From Colias croceus (Eukaryota > Arthropoda > Insecta > Lepidoptera > Pieridae), in contig NC_059554.1 in NCBI RefSeq assembly GCF_905220415.1, forward strand, positions 7,031,001 to 7,095,000: DNA of 64,000 nucleotides, given 5' to 3'. The position numbers were made by a program, and so were the translations under genes. This document shows, in pieces, positions 10,830 through 22,709 of this stretch; position 1 is the first letter of the stretch; each line of letters opens with the position of its first letter. The notes under the pieces are model-generated. The model did not search any database, was not told the origin of the DNA, and was given only the letters and a program-made list of their open reading frames with translations.

Positions 10830-13800
10830 AGTGATAATAACTTAATAAGTAATATACTATTTATTACCTATCCCTATAAGATTGCGATTCAATTAAGAAT
10901 AGGAGGAAAGGCTCTGTGTCTAATTAAAACAAATTAATAATCTGAGTAAAAAATATTGTTTTCATTTAAATAAGATGTAAGAATCGGGCAAAATGGATAA
11001 ACCTTTATAGAAATGCAAAGAGGATGTCTAAATAAATACCCTAGATTATAAATATGTACTATCTATCAAATGACATAATATTATGATACACACGTTTATT
11101 TTCTTTTTAATTAATAATTTTAATTGAATTATATATACATTGAAACAATATGCACACATAAAGTCATTCAGAACCATCACATAATCATGTGGAGACGCAA
11201 TAGCGTTAAAATTGTATGACGAATCAAATCTCAGAACAAATCACGACGAAACAGTCAGTGAAAAAGCCCTGATACAGTAAATGTCATTTCCTCGCCACGG
11301 TTACTGCAATTTATCTAAGCCATAACATCCAGCGGATTACGAACGATACTAGTGAAATCAATGTCAGTTAATATAAATTATGAGTTTGCATAATCAAGGT
11401 TTAAAATTTAATCAAGCGTTGTTATATTGGTCCATATCTCGCTTTAATCACGGAGCGTAGAAGCGAGTTATGTGAAGTCTCGTAAAATGTGATCGTAAAC
11501 GCCGCATCCACTTACTTTTATTACTTACTACCTCCATGTGAATGTTTCGTAGGAAATCAGCTTTATTATAACTCAATATACGGGGAAATATTAAACTTTA
11601 AATATTATTGTCGGAAAGTTAAAGTTCAGTTTCTCTTTCCAGTTAATGTTTGACTACTTTATGAAACGGGTATGTGACAAGCGAAATTGTGTCTTAAATT
11701 AAAGCGAATATTGTTTTTATTTGTTTTAACTATTATGGAGATTATGCTAAATATACTTTAATACATGAGGATAGCAACAGTAATAATACCCTAATTTACG
11801 ACAATTGTCTCAATTCCACGTTCAGCCAAACAGCTTTATATCTTGCACATAAAATGTTCGGTGATAATCCTAATTTGTTGCTATTCAAATAGCATATTAT
11901 TATAAACATAACTGTTTTGAGCTAATTCGAAATATTAATAGATATCGTAACAAATTGTATCATCCTTGGCAACAACAACGGTTAGTTTAATTATATTTGA
12001 AAAGTGTAATTTTAGTATATTTCTGAGGAATAAGGAAATCAAAGTCCTCAATTATTTTACATTATATTTGTTGATTCTGAAAACATTTAGCTGTACACTG
12101 TATGTAAACAAATAGGCTCGTATTAGAGGTGTTGTTTCGATACGTCCCAAGTCGTAAACAAGGATACAGACACTGTCAATTATATAATAAATATGTGTAA
12201 AGTGAATAAATTACTTATGAAAAACAAATTGTAGAAAAATTTATGAGACCGATATATTAAAGAACCAGTAATTTTACCAACATAAGACGCATATCAAGCA
12301 CATGTATAATGATAAATTGTTGTGTAATCCATCAAAGGATCTCTTCAATGGAACATTAATAGGCAGGTGATAATACTAATGGTTCCCTAACACCATAACT
12401 GCGCTAACACAACATGATGATCCAATGCAAAACACATTCTAACACTTTAACGAGCAACTTTGTAGTCAAACATTTGCAGAAAGAAACGTCAATTGCTCCC
12501 TAAGAATTTATACCTATAGTGCAAGGCAAAAATACACTGTGACACTTCCCTTAAACAGAAGCTAATAATAAAAAGATAACAAACACGCCATAACATTCTA
12601 TCCGCCCCACAATATGTGCGAAGTTTAAAGCAATTTGTGCTGCCGGTCAGCGGTATAAGCGCTCTCAAGCACTTTACTGGCGATTATTTTTACTGATCTA
12701 GCCAAACGTTTAGTGTTATTGTGGGCTTCAACGTTATTGTGCTCGTAAAATAAGTAATATTGTAAATAGTATATAGAGCTACTTGATATATTGTCGAGAA
12801 AGCCCTTTCTGGACATCAGGTTCAAAAACTAGGTATGCAAAAGCTTTTAAGTTTTACAACGGGCTAAATTGTTTTTCTATTCCATATGAATTGGGAACGC
12901 GGACAGATGGCCAGCTTTATTATCTTTACAAAAAACGAGTACCAATTCAAAGGGGAATAAAAATTAAATAATAACTTAACTACAGAGCTTTGAAATTAGT
13001 TCTTTACACAATTTAAGAGTAGGTAACTCGTAAATGTCATTCGTCAACATTGGAAAGCCGTCGCACAACGTTGTTGATCCGAAACTAATAGCTCGTTGAA
13101 AGAGCATATTGTATTTATTTTATAGTTGTTTTTAATGGAGACTTAACACCCATGTCGAGAGTACTTATAGGTGTAGAGTTGGGGATAAAGAAGTTTATAC
13201 ATTTACATTGAAACGTATTTGAAACGCATACGCATGAGTGAAAAACTGTTTATAGAGCCCGACATTGCAGTTTACGGTATGTGTATCTAATCAGTGACGA
13301 TGAGTTAAAGAATAGATGCTTTGCTGGTTGATAATCCTGCAATTAAATTATCATCAACTTATCTTTATTTGAAAGCTAATTCGAATAAATAGATATGTGC
13401 CTTTTCAGACAGAGGAAAAGTGTGAGAGAATAAAAAATAAATATTTCACAATTTGAAAAATAATTCTTGAGTGTACATGGTTCTTAATATTTGAAATATA
13501 TTGCGATATTAGTAAGAATTATGCGAGACGTAATAAAAGTTACAGTGTTTGAACGTGAAGTATCTTTGACAGCCGCTCGCCGGTCGGCGGGAAGTGGAGC
13601 ACTCGTAAACGTCTTTCATTATGTTTTGTTACAGATTAAATATAATACAATTGGTGCCTGTTCATGGTTATAAGTTCTAGAATAGAAAAAACAATTATGC
13701 AGTCTTATAAGATATTTTTAGAAAATCTTATAATGGATTGGCTACGATATAGATAACTTTTCAGCTGTGATTTTTAAATGAATAATGAATTATCCTAAAA

Positions 13801-14181
13801 TAATAACCTTATAATCAAATGCAGCGATGTTAATTCAAGTGTTAATGAACAAAATTACCAATTAACAGTACTTTGCAATTTGCATATAAAAAGACTTAAC
13901 GTAATTATGCAAATAGTGTTCTTTTTATAACATTGCATTGCGCAGTCGCTTTAAAACTACAAACAGACAATTTGTAGGCAATAAATCGATAAAATTTGCT
14001 AAATTTATAACAAAAAGTATCATAAATTGTGTTGCATAATGTAATGTACAAATATTTTAATGAGTTACAAGTGTACATTAACAATAAAACAGTTTGTTTT
14101 TGCCAGAATTTACTTAGAGACGTATGAGTGGAATATGTTGAATTAATTTATTATTTTTATTACGCTCTATTACCTATTATA
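10830..14181. other. AT-rich stretch without supported genes
   Basis: I see short chance frames only, with no RNA gene or repeat boundary I can support. A small GC-rich patch lies at 13568-13600. Confidence 0.45.
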
Positions 14182-14422
14182 TCCCTACTAATATTATAAA
14201 TGCGAAAGTAACTCTGTCTGTCTGTCTGTCTGTTACTCAATCACGTCTAAACTACTGAACCAATTTTCATGAAATTTGGTATGGAGATATTTTGATACCC
14301 GAGAAAGGACATAGGCTACTTTTTATTCCGGGAAAATGACGCAATCCCGGAAATCCCACGGGAACGGGAATTATGCGGGTTTTTTTTTGACTGCGCGGGT
14401 GAAGCCGCGGGCGGAAACCTAG
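14182..14422 (+). mobile_element. Lep1-type non-autonomous Helitron, family A
   Basis: Host A at 14181, TC start (TCCCTACTAATATTATAAA), a (TCTG)n microsatellite at 14216-14232, the GGAAC..GCGCGGGTGAAGCCGCGGGCGG 3' hairpin, CTAG end and host T at 14423. It is nearly identical to 30526-30762. Confidence 0.95.
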
Positions 14423-15452
14423 TCTATAATAAAAGCAAGCATATTGTGTCTGTTGCTCCTTTACATTGATTTCTTATTCAATATTGCATAAGTATAAATT
14501 ACCATAGTATAAATTCAAAAAATTATAGCCTGCTTATTTCGTTATTGTATTTTTTACATGTATGTAATTATTACCCATTTTCATGTTATAAACATTAAAG
14601 ACATTACATTAGAAATTAAAATTGAGATAAAGATTTATTAATTGCAATAAAAGTGGAATCTGGATCTGTCCACAAAAGGACCAAATTGGACGCTTTAAAA
14701 GCTGTCGAAATGTTCTTCGTTCCAATAAAACTTTATAAGGCATTAAGTAGTCACTTTTCTTATCAATCGCTTTCGCTCCAAACTGACTTCTAGTACAAAA
14801 AGTCACCTACTTGTCCTCGACAAAACCACGTGTGTTGAAAGGTTCCGTGTTCCAGGAAAATATAAGAGGATATCTGAAATATTTAGGGACCCAGCAAATC
14901 TACATTTAATGCTTTAAAAATAGATATAATGAGAATTTAATTTTTATATGTATGTATTCTAATAAAAGTTCGCTTTCATAGCAAAGAATTTGTACCTATC
15001 ATCAGTCAGTAGGCCAAGGACAACACTAAAATTATACAGCGTTAAGTTTTTGTTAATAGATCACTACACTAAAAAGCTAATTGCCGAGCAAATAAAGCTA
15101 ATAAACTAGTTCATCTGGTGTTTAATTTTCAAATTGAGCATATTACCGTGGCATACCGACACTAGGTCTTTTATAGCTATAAAACATAATTACAAAATAT
15201 TACCGCCCAATCTAGACGACACAAAAACGTATAGTCGGCGACATACACTGGGTCCGTCTGTATTGTTTTTGCCCTCACATAGCTGCGGAGCAATTATAAT
15301 CTTCAATTTTATCGTTTGTCTGCTATTAAGGCCTGAATCGGGTAGAATCCCCTTTTGATACCGAAAATTAACTCTAGTTATAACCGTTTTTCTTCTTAGA
15401 TTCTTTATGTACATATCTAAAAAAAATGTATATTATAGTTTCGAATATGATA

Positions 15453-15628
15453 AAGGGCATGGTTGTTTTAATTTGTTTATTTTACAATCAGGTTTTTTGG
15501 AAAAAAATCATGAACTGAGGTCGATTTTTGTACTTTAAACCAAAACGCTAAGTCAATATAATGTCAATTATTGTAGTGTTTTTACAGTGTGTTTATGAAA
15601 TTGAAACACAGGGCATGGTTGTTTTAAA
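15453..15628. repeat. 18 bp direct repeats about 157 bp apart
   Basis: AGGGCATGGTTGTTTTAA occurs near 15453-15470 and again near 15610-15627. The DNA between has no poly(A) tail or inverted ends, so a target duplication is not proven. Confidence 0.6.
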
Positions 15629-15799
15629 TTTTGATTCAATATCCAAATATCTTTTTAAATAATTTTTATACGTACTTTTACTACGATAGATTCGCGCCGG
15701 TGCGCGCGGTCCCCCGATTCCGCCTAGTAAATCGTCGCCAAGGTCGCTAGCCCCTATTAACGCCTTAATTAGTACAAAATACTTTGACGCGGGAGATAA
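15593..15799 (-). CDS. Candidate terminal exon, unidentified protein
   Basis: On the minus strand an acceptor-like ATTGCAG ends at 15800. It is followed by 68 open codons and TAA at 15593-15595. The peptide begins LSPASKYFVLIKALIGASDL and continues through a GGIGGPRAPARIYRSKSTY segment, then becomes Lys/Tyr-rich. The first half is distinctly more GC-rich than its surroundings. I recognise no family. The last 18 bp of the frame overlap one member of the 15453/15610 direct repeat. It could be a real exon, a decayed transposon frame or chance. Confidence 0.3.
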   Translation of the reverse strand, partial: LSPASKYFVLIKALIGASDLGDDLLGGIGGPRAPARIYRSKSTYKNYLKRYLDIESKFKTTMPCVSIS

Positions 15800-15900
15800 C
15801 TGCAATGTGCAAAGAGTTCTAATGACTGCATGATCAAAATAAAGGCTCTACATGTTTTCTTACTGTTTCACCGACGCGACGCAGATTTAGGTCCTTATCT

Positions 15901-16085
15901 TCACTACATAGTATAAAACAAAGTCTTTTTCTCTGTCCCTATGTCCCTTTGTATGCTTACATCTTTAAAACTATGCAACGGATTTTGATGCGGTTTTTTT
16001 TAATAGATAGAGTGATTCAAGATGAAGATGTATATAATTTATTAGGTTTTAGACAAAGCGGGCGAGGCCGCGGGAGGTAAGCTAG
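15901..16085 (+). mobile_element. Non-autonomous Helitron, family D
   Basis: It begins TCACTACATAGTATAAAAC and ends AAGCGGGCGAGGCCGCGGG..GCTAG before T. The inverted partner at 30984-31169 shares the whole body. Confidence 0.88.
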
Positions 16086-16089
16086 TATG

Positions 16090-18100
16090 ATATACAATAG
16101 GTACAAGACAATCGATACTTTAGTAAGAAAATAATTATTAGAACTCGTTACGACGATTTTAAGATAATCCATTTCAAATGGGTACACCTACGTAGTTCAA
16201 AACCGTATAATTCAGATATAAATTAGGTTTATAGTCCTTTAGTATAGGTACCTATAGACCTTATCTATAAAAAAGAATCAATTTAGCATAGATAATGCTT
16301 AAATATCCGATTAAATAAAAATAAGATTGCACAGGTACTGTTTCCTTTGGATGGTACGGGTTTTCTAGGTATATCACAAACGAACCCACGACGAATTATA
16401 TAAAAAAAACAAACGTCAGAAATCAGAATGTATGAATTAAACTGCTTCGTATATCATAAGTACAAAGCTCCACCATCTCGCGATGAAGTTATAACTCTTA
16501 TGTTTAATGTTCACAGCCGATGGCCAACAAAAACACATCATATTTCATGTGGTTACACTTTTAATAAGGGAAATTATCGTGTTGGGTGGTAGAACCTGTT
16601 TTAAATAATTCAGCGCAATAATTTACACCTTTTTATAATGATTGGGGCGTTGACATAGTCGCTCACAATAAAAACGGGATGATTATTGGATTCTCTTTGT
16701 GATAAAATGTATAATAACGTTCTATTTCTTCTAGTGTAATCTTCTTGTGTCAAGAATTTTTTTTTGCTTCGTTACATTAGTAGAAATGTAATGTAAATCT
16801 GAGTATCTACAATACGCAGGTATATTTTTTTTTCTGATAGGTAGAACACTTTATGACAACTTTATTATTTGGGATGTGTTATCGATATACTGTTCGGTGC
16901 GAGAAATTTGTTAATTCACAGGTTTTAACGGACAAAGCTGACTGGAGACTGGAATATATTTGCAGAAATAAAAATTTATATTTGCAGATGCAGGAAATAT
17001 CTGTGATGAGAGAAAGTTGACCGCATGTAACATCTACTTATCCCAACTTGGTAAGGGTAGAATATTGTGACTACCCTCATGTACGGTGTACTGGCGGTTA
17101 CAACGAAAATCATAATATGCTTTTTATATGTAATTAATTTAGAATTAGTACTTATCATTTATATTATTCCTTTTTTCGCTCAATATTTTTTATTCCCGAT
17201 TCTTATAACTTGTACTTGTGTCTTTTGATTTGTGCTCAATAGAGTAATTATTTCCAAAGAAAAAATTAACTCACCTCACTATATTCAAAACATTTCATCA
17301 CCAATTTAAAAAGCAGAAGCGTCAGCTACCGTGGTACAAATACATGAATAAAATTATTGTAAATCTAAAAGTTTATTGTGTCGGGTCTTTTGGTTGCCGT
17401 CGTCAAAATTAATGACCGTATTTTTACGAGTGTCACCACATGTGAGGTACCAAAACTAATTGTGTATACTTGATTTAGTTAACAGGTTTGGTATGAATTG
17501 TGTGTCTTTTGTGAAATTGGTAAGTCAATTTGGAACGTATCTAGTGTATATAGTGTCCTGTAAAGTACAAAGGGAATTTTTTCTGTTTTTATTACAGGAC
17601 CACACGTTATTTGTTACATAGAAAGTTACTGTATTAGCTACAAAGCCTGAATTAGTTAAAGTAATATGCTTATAGAGTTCCTATATTTCATTATTTTTAG
17701 TTCTTACGCTCAAGTTAAAATAAAACCAAGCCAGTTAATCAATCCGGATGCGTATTAGCAAACATGATATAAATCAGCAAGAAATTATTTCAGTGTAGTA
17801 TTAAGGTGTTGACACACAATTGGCACCAGCTACAACTTTTTTTTATTTGTATGGAGGCGGAAAAATTCAAAACTGGTAAGAGATGACACAAGAATGATTC
17901 AAATTGAAAGCTTATATTGTCGAAGGTCAAGACTGCCTCTTTTCCGCCGTTGTACAACTCTAGTTGTATAAGCAACCGTATTATATGCATAAAAATTTTA
18001 AATAAAAAAATGTCTCACACAGCACTTTTCTACTAAATTCTACATTTCATATTTAACGTAAATTCACATTAGTTTACGCTTTTTTATGAGCTTTTATTTA
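16090..18100. other. AT-rich stretch without supported genes
   Basis: I see only short chance frames and T- or A-rich runs. Confidence 0.45.
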
Positions 18101-18303
18101 TATAAGACTATTAAATATTATTTTAAAATATTATTAAATATAAGACTATTTAATATTTTAAAATAATATTTAATAGTCTTATATTCATTCAGTAGGCACC
18201 TGATTATTATAATATTTAATGAATATAAGACTATTAAATATTTTAAAATAATATTTAATAGTCTTATATTCATTAAATATTATAATAATCAGGTGCCTAC
18301 TGA
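18101..18303. repeat. Compound palindrome: 32 bp and 54 bp perfect inverted repeats side by side
   Basis: 18101-18132 pairs perfectly with 18152-18183 (19 nt loop). 18189-18242 pairs perfectly with 18250-18303 (7 nt loop TTAAAAT). Both share an ATATAAGACTATTAAATATT core, and only the outer part of the large one (CAGTAGGCACCTG) is unique. Transcripts from either strand would fold into a long perfect duplex. Confidence 0.95.
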
Positions 18304-18309
18304 GTTCCG

Positions 18310-21300
18310 AGTGATATTAGGCTGGATTGTGTTAGTTATGTGAGATCGATGGTGTCATAAATAAGACAAAGCCGTTCTTCAGGTGCAATGATACAAAATG
18401 TTTTGAATACTTACAACGTATATATTATTATACACAGGTGTAACTTATAAAAATTAAATAAAAAGGAACCCAGTGTGCCACCAACTTTACCAGCCAGTTG
18501 TTAACTCCACGGGGTTGTTTTACAAATACTTTGCCGCGGTGGCCGCGCGCGCGTGATTTTACTGTAAACATAGGAATATGTACGCCGCAGGTTATTTGTC
18601 ATACGCATTAATGAGACGGGACTCGGGGGTCTGAACTTGAAATGTCGACTTTGCACTTGAAAATTTTTATACGAGAACTGTGAAAAAAAAAAATGTAGTT
18701 TGAGTTAGATCATAGAAACAGCATGCATGTAGGTGTTCTTTTGAACTTTAAAGATTGAGGATAAGATTTTGATTGAGAAAACAGTTTTTCAAAACATTTT
18801 GAATTATCTGTGAAAATAAATCGTAGTAGGTAATACCTTTTTCTCACTAATAGATAGGTCGATTCTGCCCAAAGATGAACGGTTCAAAATAATTATTTAA
18901 ATACCGTTCATTTTTTTAATAAACAATGCACAAACGATGTCTTTGAAGTTTGATGTGGTTTGATGGCATATTATGACATTCGTAATTTAATTTGTAATAG
19001 GGTGAAATGTAAATACAAGAAAAAAATTCTAAGTCACGTTGGGGTTAATTACAAGCTAATAGCTTTGTTACTACACAGTTAGTATTTCAGTTTTTTTTTT
19101 CGAAATGTATGTATAGGAAACATTGTAATATGTAATGTGTTTCTCACATTCTAATGATAAAAATTGTTTTTTTTTTTTTCTTTGCAAGACTTTTTACTTT
19201 CATTCACGATTGATAGAATGGGTAGCCAATTGACTTAAATAAGGTCAATGAGCATCAAATAAAAATGTTAAATGCAATGTAAGAACTAAGAACTAACCAA
19301 AATGACAAAAATAAGCCACTGAACATTTGAATTTGTAACAAGCAGAAATAATAGTGAACAGGTTAGGGAATAGCCATTCTAAGTAAAACAATAAACCTAC
19401 TTTTAAGAGGATTAAAATTCAATTCAAATTGTTTTATGTTATACAGCTAAAAAGCGATACTACAATAAATATTCTATAATCAGTCATAAACAGTTTAACA
19501 GATAATATTTAAAATTATGTTGCTATTTAATACCAATATAATCACACTAACTACTCTATCACATTTATATAATAAATAATTGTTAATATTGTGCGAATAG
19601 TGATGTTCGTCAAGACCAAGGTATCGAACTTTCCCAGCAAGCAAGTTTCGCCGGCTTCTGGCCTTCGTTTCCACCTACAGGCCGGTCTACTTAGTCCAAC
19701 AGCATAACTGCACAAGTGTGTTCCGCCAGCTGTTGTCAACTGGACTTTTTATATGTTTTAAGGTAGAAGAGACTAGCGGTTGTTATTATTTGCTTATCTT
19801 CAGAACGTTTCGGTTGGTCGCTATAAGTAGCCCAAGTGATATTATCTTTAACATATATATAATATACTATAGGTATTGTATTCATCCTTGTTAAGGCTAC
19901 GTACTTTTAGACAGCAGTTTTTCAATGATAATAAAACTTCAAGTTCAGTTAGAATGGAATGCCATGCGTTAGCTTGATATTTATACTATAATAATTTATA
20001 TTTACAACTCTTTGAAGAGTATTAAAATATTCAATTTACGTAAATACGTATGTAAATTACAATTCTGCGTCCAAAACAGAATAATCCTTTTATAACTTCA
20101 TTCGAAGCCGGAATAATGATGTTTTTTATATTTTAATGAAGTGAATAAAAGCGTAAGGTTTATGGGAATAACTTATCAAATACAGGGATCTTAATAACAT
20201 CATCCTGTACATTTATGGAGATTTTACATAAGTCAAGCGGGTTATTTTTAAATTTGACTTTGATGTACGTATTTCTTCATTATTATGCCTTGTTCTTCAG
20301 AATGATTTACTAAAGAATTTATTCACACGATTAAATACCAAATAGGAGCTGTGCAGCTGACAATATTTAAAACGATTGTAGATTGAGTTATGATTATTAT
20401 TCACGTTTTATTATTATTTTTCTTGCTTCATAATTAGATTATTTACTAAGGTCTTGTTAAAAACCTTATTTTCGTTTATTTTTTAAGTTTTAGATAATAT
20501 AAACACGTTAAAATAAATGCAACGAAACTTAGGAGTTGGTAGCCATTAAAATATGCATATTAGCCATAAATGCCATTTAACATGATATTATTCGTATAAG
20601 AAACGTTAAAAGCTTTGTCTTGTATGCCCATTACAAATTATGAATATTAATGCATTGTTATGTTTCATAAGTGAAGTTTAACATAAGAATCGTTGAAGAA
20701 TTCACATCTTCATGCAATAACGTCTTAAAAATAATTTCTATAGCAATATTTCAAAAAATAATAATTAACTTTTAAAAATAACCCACTTTCTTAATCTTAG
20801 ATAATACCTACATAATAAAATTCACCTGGTTTTCTTATGTCAAAATATCAGCTTTTAAAATAGTAGATAATAATTGTTCAGATTGTGTGTATTATAATAT
20901 CCACTGGCCACTGAGAGTTATGAGATTCAAATAAGCAAACTTCTTTTAAAGTCGAAAAAGATTCATCATTGCCGACAAAAACATGAGAAACGGTTTAACA
21001 CAGGCGACGGACGTCAACAATATTGTTATTCATATTAAATTGATGAGAATTAAAACCATGTGAATCTTATAAAAGTATCTTGTCACTGTGTCCAAACCAC
21101 ATTAATTGTAATCCAAAAATCGACATGATAAATTAAGCGATCGGTCTGATAAAGTGCATAATTTATAAAAAATAATCTCAACATATATCAAGGCGTGGCG
21201 AAGGACACATGTCAGGATAAAACATCGCTTCAAGCTTATGCCTTGACCCGATTCTTGCAACAATGTTGCGTGGCTGTTTCAAATATGGCGATAGGAATGC

Positions 21301-21870
21301 CATCCGCGTTTAATTTTTGTGATTGATGCACATAAGGCCTGAATTTAAGTTTATTGTCACTTAACGAGAAATATTTTATCCGCATATTGTAATACTTGAC
21401 TTAATTAATGGCATTTTATGTAAAAACTGAGCCACATATGCTGGTTATGGTTAGTTAGAAGATAAATGTCAAATTAAGGTCATTTGGTTGTTAGGACCGC
21501 TTTTGGTGTTTGAATGTAATGTTAGGATTAGTTGGTAAAGAAAGCATGTACAATTCGTCGATACAAAATATAATAATAAATTAAATTAATACGAAAATAC
21601 ATCGCGAATCTGAACGAGCTTTTGCGCTTTATTTTTCTGCTGTTATTATTTTCTATAATTATAATAAATGAATTTGAATATTTGTACTTCTTTACAATTA
21701 TGTCCGTAGTCCGTACTGATGTTGTATTTGAATATCCAAGGTTTATAAGGTTGTCTGATGATGAAAATGGTCGTCACAATTTGCCATAAAAAGGTGTGGT
21801 GCCTACAGTGTACATACTACCTACATAAAATGTAAAAAAAGTATGTAAAATATTTTCATGAATTCCATCT
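18310..21870. other. AT-rich stretch without supported genes
   Basis: A GC-richer patch at about 19620-19745 (GCCGGCTTCTGG..) lacks convincing splice signals. Nothing else is supported. Confidence 0.4.
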
Positions 21871-21871
21871 T

Positions 21872-22041
21872 TCTTATATATAAAAATGAATCGCAAAATG
21901 TGTTGGTAAGCGCATAACTCGAGAACGGCTGAACCGATTTCGATAATTCTTTTTTTATTATATTTCTTGAAGTATGAGGATGGATCTTATGTAGAGAAAA
22001 CGTTAACATATACTACGGGCGAAGCCGGGGCGGACCGCTAG
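21872..22041 (+). mobile_element. Non-autonomous Helitron, family C
   Basis: It begins TCTTATATATAAAAATGAAT. The middle has CTCGAGAACGGCTGAACCGA and the end is CGGGCGAAGCCGGGGCGGACCGCTAG before T. It is shared with 46170-46341 (inverted) and a decayed copy at 49437-49653. Confidence 0.88.
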
Positions 22042-22505
22042 TATTCTATAAATATTATATAACATCTTATAAGTTCTAGGAATTGCAGGTGTACCGTGTA
22101 TAAGAGTTTATAGTTTACTAGAAACGTAATCTAGTACCCGCCCATAGCTCACTGAACGAAGGCTTTCCATAAACCCTATAAGAGGTCAGTTTTATTGGTT
22201 TTCATTTCGCCTTAGACTTTTAAATTGTTCTTAGAAGTCCTGGCGTTTGGTCCGAGTAGCCCCTGCGGTGGTAAGTCAATGTATTGTGATAATTATACAG
22301 TATACTACTGGAAAAAATAATAATTGGAAACAGCATGTTATTGAGTGTAATGAAAGTAATCTGAAAATAAAGTCTGAAATCTAGCTCAATTATTATAAAC
22401 TAATTAATGGTTTTCACAAAATTTAAAACGTAAAATACAATAACCAAATTTTAAAACGATTTCGAGTTTCCGTGAACGAATAAAAATCTACGTAGGTAGG
22501 TATTA

Positions 22506-22702
22506 TCTATACTTCTATACTGACGTATGTATAAGCTGAAGAGTTTGTTTGTTTGAACGCGCTAATCTCAGGAACTACCGATTTGAAAAATTCTTTCGGT
22601 GTTAGATAGCGCATTTATCGAGGAAGGCTAAAGGCTATTATATCATCGCGCTAAGACCAACAGGAGCGGAGCACTGCGGGTAAAACCGCAGGGCACAGCT
22701 AG
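22506..22702 (+). mobile_element. Non-autonomous Helitron, family B
   Basis: TC start after A, the GCTGAAGAGTTTGTTTG body, 3' stem CTGCGG-GTAAAA-CCGCAG, and end CAGCTAG before T. It is a little longer than the 8834 copy because of an ATTATATCATCGCG insertion. Confidence 0.88.
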
Positions 22703-22709
22703 TAAATGG

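Noticed and set aside
19620..19745. GC-richer patch considered as an exon
   Set aside because: No open frame bounded by plausible acceptor and donor.
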